Source of the DNA: Patiria pectinifera
Lineage: Eukaryota > Echinodermata > Asteroidea > Valvatida > Asterinidae
Assembly (NCBI GenBank): GCA_029964075.1
Contig: CM057150.1
Span: 4,255,717-4,319,716 of the forward strand
DNA length: 64,000 nucleotides
Direction of reading: 5' to 3'
Shown here: positions 31,201-44,100 of the stretch, one piece after another
How the letters are laid out: every line of letters starts with the position of its first letter
Position numbering within the stretch: the first letter of the stretch is position 1
The notes under the pieces: model-generated
The model's input: the letters and a program-made list of their open reading frames with translations, nothing else
Databases searched by the model: none
Told to the model about the DNA's origin: nothing
Made by a program: the position numbers and the translations under genes

Positions 31201-32528
31201 GCGGTACCCGCTGCTACATGTACATCAGATTCGAACCAGCCAACCGATTCCACAAGCTCGGTGGCCGAGTGTTAGTCAGGTGGCTTAGATCTAATTTTCG
31301 TCAAGATCGTGACCGACTGGTCCAAAGCACCAAACTTGGCAGATATATTCTTATAGACCTAGAGAAGATATTTAGAAGGGGTGACACCTGAAATTCTTTT
31401 GGGAACGGTGCCTAATTTGCATAAATCGTTAATCCCTGTCGTGTAATATATTTATTCCCATATTTGGGTATATTTCTATTTTTTTATTTTTTTGAAAAGT
31501 GTATTTTGGGGATTCTACTTACATATCTTTACTTAAATAACATTTTCCAAAGTATATAAGTGACTGAATAATTATGAGGACATAATAACGATCCAAAATG
31601 GCTACTATTATGCCCTAAAATTGCGCGCATTTACCTTGTCTCCAGATATCATCAATTAGTCTTGCCAAACATTAGCATTGATGAAGTTCAAATTCACCAA
31701 TTATCTTACTGGTACAGCTACCCTATTAAAACCTTATGAAACATCATGTGAACAATGATGACATTGTGATATTAAGCCCAGAAAACAAAAACTGGGGAAA
31801 AACGAGGTGTCCATAAATTAGGCTAACAAGTAGGTGAAGGGTTGCCTAACATGGAACACTGGAACAAGTTCAAGGAAATTCCCCTAATTATTGTTGAGAA
31901 AACGTTTTGGCGTAGACAAAATTATTGTAAACAACAATAATCTCTTAATTAGGGGGATTTTGTTGAACTTGTTTAAGTCCCCACGTTACCCTTCCCGTAC
32001 TAGCCCAATTTACGGACACCACATTTTCTCCCCTTTTTTTGTTCTTTTGGGCTAAACATCAAGATGTTATCAATTTTCACTTGATTTCCCATCTATTTTT
32101 GTTAGGGTTACTATGCCAGTAAGTACGTTTGTTAATTTGAAGCTCATCAATACCCACGTTTGGCGAGACTAGTTGATGATATCTGAGGAAAAGGTAAATG
32201 CGCGTAACTTTAGGGTAAAATAGTAGCAATTTTGGTTCTTTACTATGTCCTCCTAATTATTCAGTCACTTATATGTTTTACAAAATGTTATTGTTATTGT
32301 TAAATGTTATTATCTATAAGAATCTATCTGCCAAGTTTGGTGCTTTGGACCAGTCGGTCACGATTCCGACTTTATGCCACCTGACTATTAAGACATCTGC
32401 ATTAGAAAGCATGAGGTCGTGGGTTCGAGTCCCACCCGAGTGATTTTTTTTCCAACTTTCACTCAGGAGGTAACAATTATGAGTATACAGTGTTTCTACG
32501 TCGTTGAAGTGTAAAACCCAATATTGAT
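31201..32528 (+). repeat. tRNA-derived SINE copy 2, split by a foldback element
   Basis: 31201-31274 matches the first part of SINE copy 1 (GCGGTACCCGCTGCTA, ATTCGAACCAGCCAACCGA, AGCTCGGTGG). 32386-32528 continues it (GAGGTCGTGGGTTCGAGTCC, GAGTATACAGTGTTTC). The 1.1 kb between is an inserted palindrome. Confidence 0.8.
31275..32385. mobile_element. 1.1-kb full-length foldback element, TA target, nested in SINE
   Basis: Begins GTCAGGTGGCTTAGA and ends TTATGCCACCTGAC, flanked by TA on both sides (31273-31274, 32386-32387). Arms run nearly to the centre (about 31890): for example GTGACCGACTGGTCCAAAGC on the left against GCTTTGGACCAGTCGGTCAC on the right, and AAGTGACTGAATAATTATGAGG against CCTAATTATTCAGTCACTT. 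Comparison with SINE copy 1 gives the empty site. No open reading frame. Confidence 0.88.
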
Positions 32529-35500
32529 GAACGAATGGCATTTTGTTTACATGTATTAAACGGTTTTAAAATACATTTGACTCCCGGTATTACGAACTCG
32601 GTTATACAATTTGTTTTGGTATACCGACAACCGTTTATACCAATACACGTAAATGTTTAAAATCAGCCTTAAATGACAACAGCATTGCGGTACTTTGCGT
32701 ACCTTGTTTCCGCAATTTTCAATAAATGAATATTTCACTATTATATTTATCTCTCAAAGACTATACGTTTGGTAGCATAATGTATTACACATGTACATGT
32801 ATGAACTCCCAAACCATAAAAGTGCATAAATATAGTGCAAGTAATAGTTAATGTAGGTCTGAACGTGATATCACTGTAGGCCTACGTAGCCCCTTCAATT
32901 GTGTAAGCATTTGTGCCCGCTAGTGTGCAGGTACTAGTATACATGTAATCCCTCTTGGGTCAGTTGCTTTGTACAATAGCTGGCACAATACGCTTCCGCC
33001 ATGGGAGGGGGCCTGTGAATGTGCAGTGATACATTGTAGCATGCTCTGGAAATAAATTCATCAAAAAAAAAACAAATTTATGCACAACCATGGTTGCACT
33101 TGTACCTTTGCGATTTTTTGAAACAATACTGTTGTATTTAATAAGGTGAATTTATCTTATTGCTATCCTTACCGTGCCAACCTTCACACCTTAACTGTGC
33201 TATTTGTATTTTTTTGTACAAATATCGCCCACAATGCCCAATCGTATATCGACCACTTACCCTCATAAAATAGATACCTACAAATTAGTTAGATACTGAC
33301 AAAATAAATTACAATTTCAAACGATAAATAAAACACACACAGCTGTGAAAATCATTCATTTCACTTTGTCACATTTTTGTTACCAATTTAGCACACTAAT
33401 TCGATATACTAACCAACACATCTAACCAGTTCATTTCGAGCAAACACAATGCCAGTTACGTATTTATTTAAACCAAAATTGAACTATTTGTAAATAGTAC
33501 GTGCTTTGATATTTATACGGGTACACGTACGTGTATATATCGCATGGCATCGCATCACATATATTATATCAATACAAAAATACTCAATTTGCATAATATT
33601 GGTGATCGGAACTACATTTTACATGTACTTCTGCCTATACGACACAGTCAACAAAAATGAAAAGAGAGAAGTGAACAAAGGGGCTGCTGTTTTAACTTCC
33701 TTTCAAGATTTCGTATAAAAATAGACAACTGGGCAGGATACACCCCTCTGAGTGCATTACCAACAGATCCATCCAAACAATATGGGCAGTATAAAAATGC
33801 TGTCCGATGGAACACACTACAAATATATAAATCTATACAAACGTCTAGAAAATGCAAAATGTTACGTATTGTGCATATTCAAATTTCAGATAAGCTTTAC
33901 ACATACTGTAAGCGTCCATTAATTGCCAGTAAACTACTCTTACACTGTGGTACATGTATTTCTTTTTCCAGATAACAATGCCACTTAGTCCAAAGTGACG
34001 AGATTCTTGCAACATGGCCAAAAGGTGTCACAGAATTGCCAACAACAGGCAAGGCTTAACATCCACAACTGAAACATTACCTCTCTTAAAAAAAACTAAA
34101 ATCGAAAATCATAATCAAAAAGCACCATTCTGGATTCTATTTTAATTACAAACAGTCTTACACATGCCTCATACAACAGAAATGTAAATGCACACAAAAT
34201 GTTATGGTGGTACGAATAAATAAATAAATTAAATATTAAATAGATTAAATAAATAACAATATCCTACGCAGCACAAAAAATGTTAACACACACAAATATA
34301 GAGTATCAGCAAAGCTTTGAAAAGAGCCCATGCAATGTACATGTACACATGTAAACATTGTTTATGTAGTCCTTAACCCTAACTCCCTAGCGTCTTTTAC
34401 TAGGAACTGGACCAATTCCATCAAAATCCATCGATCACTGTGCGTCTTATACAAAACTGTACATGACGTAATGAATCCACCACTGACGCACTGGTTGACA
34501 TTCATGGACTTGCTACACATGGCTTTTATCACAATAGCAGTACAGGAATCTAGGCAAAATCAATTGGATACCCCTAGCACTGTTTCAGGCTATTAGGCCC
34601 AAGTCCGTCATACTCCATCAATATTTAGTCACGCCAGGCCTTCTGGACCAAATCTCCCAAAATCCACCAAAATGGGGGATGGATTTTGATGGAGTTGGGG
34701 TGGTTACGGTGTCCCACTTAAAAGCACACTTAACCTTATTTTCACTTATTGTTTTGCCATTTTCAAGGGTATTTTGGTGCTCTTTCTTGGTTTCTATGTT
34801 TATGCAAATTTCCATATTCATGAGCAAAAGTTCGATGTCATTTCAGGCAGAAACATCAATGTTACAGCTATTTCTGAATCAAAAGTTGCCAGAATTTTGA
34901 TGTTTTGCTGTCATACATGTTATTTTGTTTGGCGATTCGTTTTTGTGTCAGTACATGGCAGTAAGCCAATGAGCAAATTTTTCGGGATCAGTTTGAACAG
35001 AAACCCCTATGCTGAAATGACATCACAGCAACAGTGCTCTCAGTTGTTCGGAAAAGCATGGACACTTTTTAATGTTTAAAGAAGTGTTCTTTTCAATGAA
35101 ATTAACCCAAATTTCTAATAGTTTTCATACATTTAAGAGGAGTAGAAAGTTGCACCAAATGTGTTCTTCATCTAAAAAAAAAAAATAACATCTAATGGCC
35201 CCGTTTGGCCGTATAATTATTTGCATGTTTTGGTTCTCATATTTGTTTGCCTCTGAAGTAGGATCGATCGGTCAACAACTAAGTAAAATATGAAGAGAAA
35301 CAAACAGAAGTTGTTCCCGTCTAGATGGCTAAATTAAATGATGCAAATGAATGAACTTTTTTTTTTCAAGTGCGTATTGTCTCTAGTTTGTGTACTGCAA
35401 TGAGTCTATTATGAGTTGATATCACTGAACAAAATAATAAAGACATCTTTGGCAAGATGTACAATGTACATGTACACATGAAGTTGTCTTAATATTATTT

Positions 35501-36012
35501 GCTGCATGCAGGTCACTAACGTTTTGGCTGAGTGGCAGCCACGCCATACCATGCCCTAGCAAAGGGAAATTACAGACCTCAGACATCAATATGAGAGGCA
35601 ACATCCTGGCAACTTCTGGGCCTGCACTGGTTGCTACATGTATATTATGCCGTACTCAGCGCACAAATTATTATCAGCGCTGATATTATTTTTGTCCATA
35701 GTTTTTCAAATAACACAGAGCCTCATTGGTTGAATTTTGTATTCATTATTGTTTTGGTTTTTTGGTTCATTTTGTTTGTTAGTACGAGGGTTCCAAACAG
35801 AGTTGACGGTAAAGAAAAATGTTGGGGTTTTTTTTTTCTTGATTGAAAATGAGAAACAAAGAAATAAAAAGACGGATGCTCTAAATAATTCAGAGGCACA
35901 TACAAAAATGAGTCAAATCAAATCTCAATCCTAGTACATTTGTGTACAATGGCACTTGAAACTGATGGGGATAAAAATCACCTTTCGTGCTCCAAAACCC
36001 TGGCTTTTTCCT
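32529..36012. other. Non-coding AT-rich region
   Basis: No exon, RNA gene or complete element recognised. Short ACATGTACATGTA runs occur. A TTAACCCTAACTCCC string at about 34372 resembles the end of the telomere-like element family described below, but no matching right end was found. Confidence 0.4.
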
Positions 36013-36574
36013 TTTAAAGGGAATGTACAACATTTGCTTTTGATGCAATTTTCAGAAAGAAATGCATTTGGAGGATTAGTGTGTTATAGCAAATTTTGTT
36101 AAACTGACTTGTTTCACGTTTTGGGTTCGGAGATGCAGGAAAATCCAAGAAAACCAATCATGTTCTTGTAGTCTGGTTCCCTGACCCCACTTAAGATGAA
36201 ACAGAGCACTTTATAGACTGTGGGGAATTGTAAGGTCAGAGAATCAGTCTAGCAGGCTTGTTTTCCTTCACAGGTGTGTAATCAATTGCAAAGAAAAGCG
36301 GAATAACTAAATATGAAAAGTTAGGAGCAGTTTTTGAAAAAAGCCAGTTTTCCCCCAATGCTGGTCGGCCGACCAATGCTGGTTGGCCGACCAATGCTGG
36401 TCGGCCGACCAGCATTGGAAAAATGCATGTTTTCTTGAAAATGTCTGCACACCAGGAGCCACCATTTTACAGGATGCTTTGGACTGTCATTCCCTAACAA
36501 TCCAGTAAGATATTTCGTGACAATTTGATCATTTCGTTTTTTGATGTTTGCAAATGTTGTATCTTCCCTTTAAA
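36013..36574. mobile_element. MITE with TTTAAAGGGAA termini, copy 1
   Basis: Left TTTAAAGGGAATGTACAACA, right GTTGTATCTTCCCTTTAAA. It carries TAGTCTGGTTCCCTGAC and a triple palindromic block of GGTCGGCCGACC (36361-36417). Further copies at 38463-38981, 52509-53038 and, inverted and truncated, about 56636-57017. Confidence 0.82.
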
Positions 36575-37527
36575 GTCATGGAGAGGATACAACATATCAA
36601 CAACCCACTACATACATGTATCTCACAGCTCAAATCCAATCCTGCATAATGTACCGTATGAAAAAGCACAATGTATGTATGTAAGTTGGTGTGTTTTGGC
36701 CTAATACCAGTGTATGGGCCTAATGCACGATTCGGCCATATTGAATTGAAAAGTGAGGTAAAATCTTCATTTTTCCAACTTGCGAAGAGAAATGAAAGCA
36801 AGTTAAATACTAAATAATTCCAGTCTGCTTCAATGAATAATTTAACATTTGTAATTAAACAAATTATAAAAGGCTGCATTATGCCTGCATAAATAGTCTT
36901 TATGCTTGCATAAACAGTTAACAATAATGAAATACATTCAGGGAACTTGACAAAAATGACCAACTCGTGCATAAGGCCCACTAGGCTTTGGCAACTCCAG
37001 GCTGAAACTGAATAGAATCCGAATAGCAACTTCAATTTTAGAGGAATAAACTCCCTGCAGTGGTCAAGTACCGAAAAAGACATTCAAGACATTTTTAAAC
37101 AAATGATCATAATTTAAGCGAGGAAAATGACCGTGAATGACCTTGCATTTACTGATTAAGTACTACAGTTCATTCAGGAAATTAAAGATGTATCCCCGTG
37201 CTATTGTCAGGTTTCACCTCGAAAAATAGATTTGTTTCTCAATTGCAATTTTCCTAGAAATTTAAAAGTTATTCACTTTTGAATGAGATAATGAACGAAA
37301 AAAAATCAACCAATCTTTAGTGAAGCCTATTGAATTAGTTCTTCACAAATATCAAATTATTGGCTGCCAAACAATAATTCGCCTCCCGCGGGTCGGGCTC
37401 ATTAGTACGCAAAAGGAAATTCATTTTTCCAGAGGGTTGGAAACGCCCAAAATTGGAATAAGGTAGTTTTTCGTTAAAACAAAAACATACATATTGACAA
37501 TTATTTGAAAAATTGTACAAAGAAATT

Positions 37528-37599
37528 GACTGGAGCGGGGCTTGAACCAGCGACCTCCGAATAACCGTTCCGGTGCTCTACCAACTAAGCTATCCAGCC
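37528..37599 (-). tRNA. tRNA-like sequence (possible degenerate tRNA-Thr or SINE head)
   Basis: 72 nt on the minus strand folds as a cloverleaf: acceptor GGCTGGA/TCCAGTC, a D arm TAGCTTAGTTGGTAGAGCA, an anticodon stem CCGGA/TTCGG with loop ACGGTTA, a variable AGGTC and a T arm with GGTTCAAGCC. Position 33 is C rather than the invariant U, with GGT in the anticodon place, so it is probably a pseudogene or the head of a tRNA-derived SINE rather than a working tRNA. Confidence 0.5.
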
Positions 37600-37986
37600 C
37601 TTTGTTTGCGGTTCTCCAGTTAGTCAATGTCTTTGTTCAAGGGGCCCGAAGGGGTGCCAGTCAGAAGCCAAACACCTGTATGCCATACAGCCAGGGATCA
37701 CGCCCAAAGTCACGATGCTAGACCTGGGAAACAGCAAATGGGGATCACTCATATATAGAGAATAAGACCTTTTTATTACAAATTTGATTGAAAAAAAAAA
37801 TCAGTCAAAAATCTTTTTTTTTTGAAGAGCACGGGGTGTACATCTTTAAAGAGGTTTTCACAATCCTGGAATATGCTATCGGAATCGGAATTGACTCCAA
37901 ATATATCACAGTTGCCCAAGCCCAAGTATTTGGTACTTGGTACGTTCCTCTCCTAAATACTCTGCAGGTGAGTTTTAACAGTAGTA

Positions 37987-38138
37987 TCATATGTTACCAG
38001 CACCGGTCGTTTTGATTGGCGCATCCTGCTGACTGTGCTTCATCTTGACCAGCTTCTGGATGGTCAGGTTGCGAACTTTGACCTCTTGGCCCAGGGAGTC
38101 TCGCTCCTGGAGGAGCTCCACCAGCTCTACAGAGATGT
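37987..38138 (-). CDS. Last exon of the unrecognised coiled-coil gene
   Basis: Acceptor CTATCCTTCAG. It encodes DISVELVELLQERDSLGQEV and a basic continuation (IQKLVKMKHSQQD), stopping at TGA 37987-37989. It is 4.8 kb from the preceding exon, and the intron is filled with MITEs. Confidence 0.75.
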
Positions 38139-41100
38139 CTGAAGGATAGAAGACGTGGAGAATGGAGGCTTTGAATATTCATGAGTTCAGTACATCAATA
38201 ATGGAACAGACCATGGAGGTAGAATTAGAACAGACTGAGTTGTCATTTAGTCAATAATGATTAAGTCACACGTCAAGTGACAGGCTTTTTCAAATGAAAT
38301 CTGACATACATGTTAGCAATGCGTCGTTATTTTTTGCAATTTGTTTGTTATTTAATTGCTAAATAAATACATTAATTAACCTATTTGCAAAAAATCAGGC
38401 CTACATGTACTACAGTCTGGCCTTGTTGGCATGAGTTTTTACTGTACAGAACAATTCTGACTTTTAAAGGGAATATACATCATTTGCTTTTACTGTAATT
38501 TTCAGAAATGGATGGAATTGGGGGGTTGGAAATATAGCAAATATAGTTACACTGCTTTAGGTTTTGGGTTGAAAATGCTATAAAAAAAACAAGAAAAACA
38601 ATCATTTTCTGTAGTCTGGTTCCCTGACTCCATATAAGAAAAAACAGAGCAGTTTACATACATTGGTGAATTGTAAGGTCAGGGAACCAGTCTAGCTGGC
38701 TTGTACCCGTTCATAGGTGAGTAATCGATTGCAAACAAGTGCGATGGTCAACTGGGGCCAGTATTTGAAAAAAAGCCAGTTTTTTCCAACGCTGGTTGGC
38801 CGATCAGCGTTGGAAATTGATACAAAAATACCACTTTTCTTGAAAGTGACAGTATACCAGGTGCCATGATTTTACAGGATGCTTTACACTGTCATTCACT
38901 AACACAGTCTAGCAAGGTATTTTAAAATGATTTGGTAGTTTTAATTTTTGGTGTTTGCAAATGTTGTATTTTCCCTTTAAACCTAATTGCAAAAAACAGG
39001 CCTACATGTGCTACAACCTGACCTTGTTGGCATGAGTTTTTACTGTACAGAAAAATTTTAACTTTTAACAGAATGGAAATCAACACCGCAAGCTCAGCTG
39101 CACTCCATCTGCTTGGTCAATTTATCCATGTAATGATGACAGTAGCCAATTGCATATAAGTACCTGTACCATTGATTAAATCCTTCAACACCTGTGCAAA
39201 CACATCGAGCCTCTTAGACTTTAATCAAGCCCCTTATGCACTGAATCAATCAATAGGCCTACTATGAAGTCCATTATCGGAGTAGTGTACACAACATGCG
39301 TACCGGCAAAAAAAAGCATGGATGCTCTGTCCAACATACATGTATTGACCCTACCGGTACTTACATGTATGCATGTAGTTCAACTATTTTTTAAAGATGA
39401 TACCGGTTCTCTTCAAAAAAATGATTTTTTTTTTTTTTTTTTTTTTCCAAACAAATGTTCAATGTGTACATTGAATGTTTTGTTTTAACGATGGGGAAAA
39501 AAAAAATTTCTTCCAATTTTGGGCATATCTCCAACCCTCTGAAAAATAAATTTCATTTTGTGCACAAATGAACCCGCCCTGCGAGAGACGAATTTAATAT
39601 TGTCTGGCAGTCAATAATTTGATTGTTGCGAAGAAATAATGTGTTCGATGTCTCATTCAGAAGTGAATAACTTTATATTTCTTGGGAAATAGCACTTCAA
39701 ACTTGAAAAAAAAAAAACAAAGCTATTCTTCAAGATCAAATGGGAGGGAATATATTGGCACCCCTTCAGTTCCCCATTCAAAGGGTCAGCTAACCAATGA
39801 CAGTACATACATACAGGCATTGCGCGCTCTGTGTTTGCCTTGTGTTTGATCTATTTTGTACAGAACAGATGGTGCATGTGCCTTTAAATGTTATAACAAC
39901 ATCGGCCTAATGAGGATGAGCCTTAGCTTTCCAATATCACCAGTCTCAATTAAGTAACTGCCGATATGCTGAGCGTCATCTACACGCAGTACTAAAAACC
40001 TGCTCAATAATAGTCAGATCAATAATAAAGTAGAGAGAGATTCCTCATTATGATAATGATGGTATCTGCTCCATATGAGGAAGGAAGCTGAATTATATCT
40101 GGACTGTTTTTACAGCGCCATCATTATATCATGCAGCTATGAATTTATGATTCATCATAGACGTGTATGTACACATGTAATACATATAAATGCACCAATG
40201 TACAAATATTATTCATGTTCGCTGGTGATCAAATTTCTTTAACCCTAACCCACCTCACTCCTCCAAAATCCTCCTGGCGGTTTTGGAGGATTCTAGAGGA
40301 TTGAGGATGAATGGTGATTGAATCAAATGAGGATTCTGGAGGATTGAGGATGAATGGTGGTTGAAGCACATGAGGATTTTGGAGGATTGAGGATGAATGG
40401 TGATTGAAGCACAAGAGGATTTTGGAGGATTGAGGATGAATGCATTTTGAGGCAGGACTGTCTGATGATTTTGAAGGATTTAGCGTTGGTTATCCTTCAT
40501 TTAAACACGAGTGCAAAGTTTTGGGATGAGGAGGATTTTGGAGGATTGAGGATGAATGCATTTTGAGGCAGGATTGTCTGACAATTTTGAAAAATTTAGG
40601 CAGAGTTGCAAAATTTTGGAGGATTTTGGAGGATTGAGGATGGTTGTAAGCAACAAGGGCCTAGGGGGTTAGGGTTAATACCATAATATGCAAAATATTC
40701 AAAATAATTGCTGAGACCAAAACAAAATGTGCTTCCAATTACATGGTACACTGCAAAACAATATTTTCTTATTTTCTAGAATTTTCTTAATTTTCTTTGG
40801 AGTGAGACGAGAAAATGAGAATTTTTTCTTGAATTTTCTTGTCTCACTCCCAAGAAAATAAGAAATTCTAGAAAATAAGAAAATGTTTTTTTGCAGTGTA
40901 TTTGAAAATAGGTAAGGTAGGTAGGAATTTGTAAAAAAAAATTGGCAATTTTTTTTTTGTATACGATCATATGGAGGTGTCTGCCTGTAGTCAAGGGTAA
41001 AAGGTAGTAGGCCCCAATTGATGGTTTTGGGTGTTTTTTTCTTCTCCTCATTTTTCCCATCAAAAAAATTAGGGTAGGAGCTGTCAGAATAGGGTAGGGA

Positions 41101-44100
41101 CTGGTAGGCCTGAGTTACCTACATTGTAAAACAGAAAATGCATAATGTCGACACATGACATGCTTACAGTTAACAGGTAAACTTTCTTTTTTGCTGAAGA
41201 CAAACAGAAAGCATACAGTATTTCTGAGCAGAGATCAAGTGTGCAATGGCAGTATAGTGGTTTACAATGTATACATGTACCATGTGTACTGCCATTATTA
41301 GGGAGGTTTCGCAAGCGAACGGATACACTTACACTTACGTTTAGCTATCCATATCCGTTTTTTACTTACGTGTAGCGAGCGAGATACATGCGTGTCGTCT
41401 GCACGTTTAGCGGATAGTGAATGGCGTATGACGTCATACGTGCAGACGACACGCTTATCTTTCTCGCTTCACGTAATTAAAAAAAAGGATACGGATAGCT
41501 AAACGTATTTGTAAGCGTATCCATTTGCTTGCGAAACCTCCCTATCTCAACAATACAAGACAGAGTGCAATTACTTGGTTACTTTGTGATGTGCTTTTAG
41601 CGGTGTGCTACATGTACCAGTCTAGTGTTTTAAAAAAAATTATAAACAAATTACATTTCTGAAAGGTAATGCAAACACCATTTGCAAACATTCAAAAAAG
41701 AACCTGAGGTAACATGACATATCCGACTTGCTTGGAAGTGTAAACAATAGGATCAAGCACCCTGTGAAATAATGACAGCAAACCTTGTATGCTGTCATTT
41801 TTGAGAAAACTACATGTACATGTATGTACAATGTATGTACCATCATTTGCTAACAATGGCTAGGAGCAAACAATCGTGCTCTCAACTTTTAATCTAGACA
41901 AGGCTAGGTCGAGAAAAATAAAAATGCATTTCACTGTTAAGGCCACAAAAAAAAAGTCTCCGGTTTCTGGTATGCGCGCGCGTCGCTGTAGCCATGCGCG
42001 TCGGCAAAATGAAAAAAAAAAATTTTCAATGAAAGATGATGTCTAAAAACCGCCAAACTCACTGGTTTAACTGGAATCCTGCTGCTGCACATTTTTAACG
42101 TTTTTTAGATGAGTTATGGTCGAGAATAAGCTTTATGTGGCCTCTCTGGACTCCCAATCCCATATAGGCCTATTTGTACTAAGTTTAGTCGGGCACCATT
42201 TGCAGTCATCAGCCGACATTTGAAGCAAAAAAGTCGAAAAAAAAAAAAAAAAGCTGCGTCGCCGCACCAATTTTTGGGCAAGCTGATCCATACCAGAAAC
42301 CGGAGACTTTTTTTTTTGCCTAACATGGTTAAGTGTGATATCTACTGAGCTGAACTTTGGACAGGTTTACTTTTGTAATAACCTGCTTCAGATTTTCTGT
42401 ATAATTGTTGTTCCTTGAATCAGCAAAAACACTCATTTGTTTTGCAACGTGTCTATTACCTTTAAACAGTAAAACTAAAGAACAAAAGCGGAATCCATGT
42501 GTTCCTAAGATTTTTCATTCCTTAGGCCAAAAAAAAAAAAAAGTCTGTCTCTGGTCAGCGCGCGCATCGATTTTAAGCATGCGCGTCGATCTTTTTTTTC
42601 TCCAAAATGTTCCGCGGTAGCTCCAACAGCGCCCTCTATTTCCGCACCTCCTCTTTTTTTCTTTACCAAAGAGCACCAAGGAATGGGAAATTGCACCAAT
42701 GACCAAGGCAAATGATCGAAAGCACCAAGGCAAATTATGGAGGACACCAATGTACATGAGGACACCAAAAAAGCAAAATAGTACCCCACCTTGTCTATAC
42801 AATCCAAGCTTGAAGAAAAAAAAAGCAAAAAAAAAAAAAAAAAAAAGCTGCGTGGCCGCGTCAATTCCGGAACTTTGGTCTGACCAGAGACCGAATATTT
42901 ATTTTTTTTCATTCCTTAGAAGTTTGAGAGGATTTGTGTACACATACCTTTGATGAGCCCCTCCAGTCTGGAAACCACTTCCTTTATTTGGGCTCCGCTC
43001 ATGCTGTTCACTGAAAGAAAAAAAAAAATATTGGTTCAAGTTTTGGTACTATACTGGGAAGACTTTTTGGGCACTCCTCATGTGGTCACAGACTGCAAAA
43101 GTTGAGATGTCAAAAATAAGAGGACTAAAATTAATACACTGACAACTGGGGTACCAAATATAGGGCCATGTTTTTCTTCAGGAAGATCACTTTTTATAAC
43201 ACCAGGCCAGGGTTTAGAGTTTTTTCCTTTAAGTTTTGGCATTTGACGGCTTCAAAAATGACCCCGGAGCAAGTGATTTTGCCAGAGCCAGAGACAAGGT
43301 CTAGGTTCGGGAAACCCCTTAGCCAACCCCTTCTTTAAAGGGACATCTCGCTCCCTCTACAGCTGTGTCTGAATGTCTTGGCAAAGGCAGACAGCGTATG
43401 TGGCTTCAACAGCTTATTATGTATGTGGTTTGACAGCCATAGCAATGTAATTTTAACACAGCCCAAATTGGGCATTTCAGGGTTTGCCGTAAGCCGTTTC
43501 ACGGTGTTGTGGTCATGTGGTAATCTCCGGGGACATTTCACTAGAAATACGTACAATCATGCTGGGTTGTATCCTGAGTATGATTAGGCCCCACCCCGTG
43601 ACAACAACGATGCAAGGCGGTATCTCTGAAACTGTTTCTTGATGAGATGAATAGCCGTAGCCATACAATGCCCATTTCACTCATTTGAGACATAGCAAAA
43701 TACTCACATTGTTGCCTGTCCATTTTCTGTTTGTTGCTCCATCGCTGGCTCTCAAATGTCGTGTCCTGCTTCACTTTCTCCTTTTCAGCATCTGGAACAG
43801 TCAGTGAGTCTGATTTTGATACTTCAGAAAATTTGCTCTCATTATTATTGTCCGTCAATTCATGAACTTTGCTTTGTCTAATAGGACTTGTACTGTCTTG
43901 ACGTGCGCTCTGCAGCGGAGCCTTTCTAGGTGGCACTGTTTGACCTTTCACGTTTCCAACAAAAGGCACGGGGGCGTCAGTCTTTGGTTCAGGATTGCTG
44001 TCGACACTGATAGTCGGGCAAGATCCTGTTTTGCAGCCCACGTTATCGTCGCTGTGCGACTTGGTGATGCTGCTAGTGCCGTAGAGATACCGGGAATAGC

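Noticed and set aside
34372..34830. Possible further telomere-like-end element (TTAACCCTAACTCCC)
   Set aside because: No matching right terminus found; kept only as a note.
36529..37083. 184-codon minus-strand frame
   Set aside because: It starts inside a MITE end and reads into AT-rich DNA, with no domain or conserved motif; probably chance.
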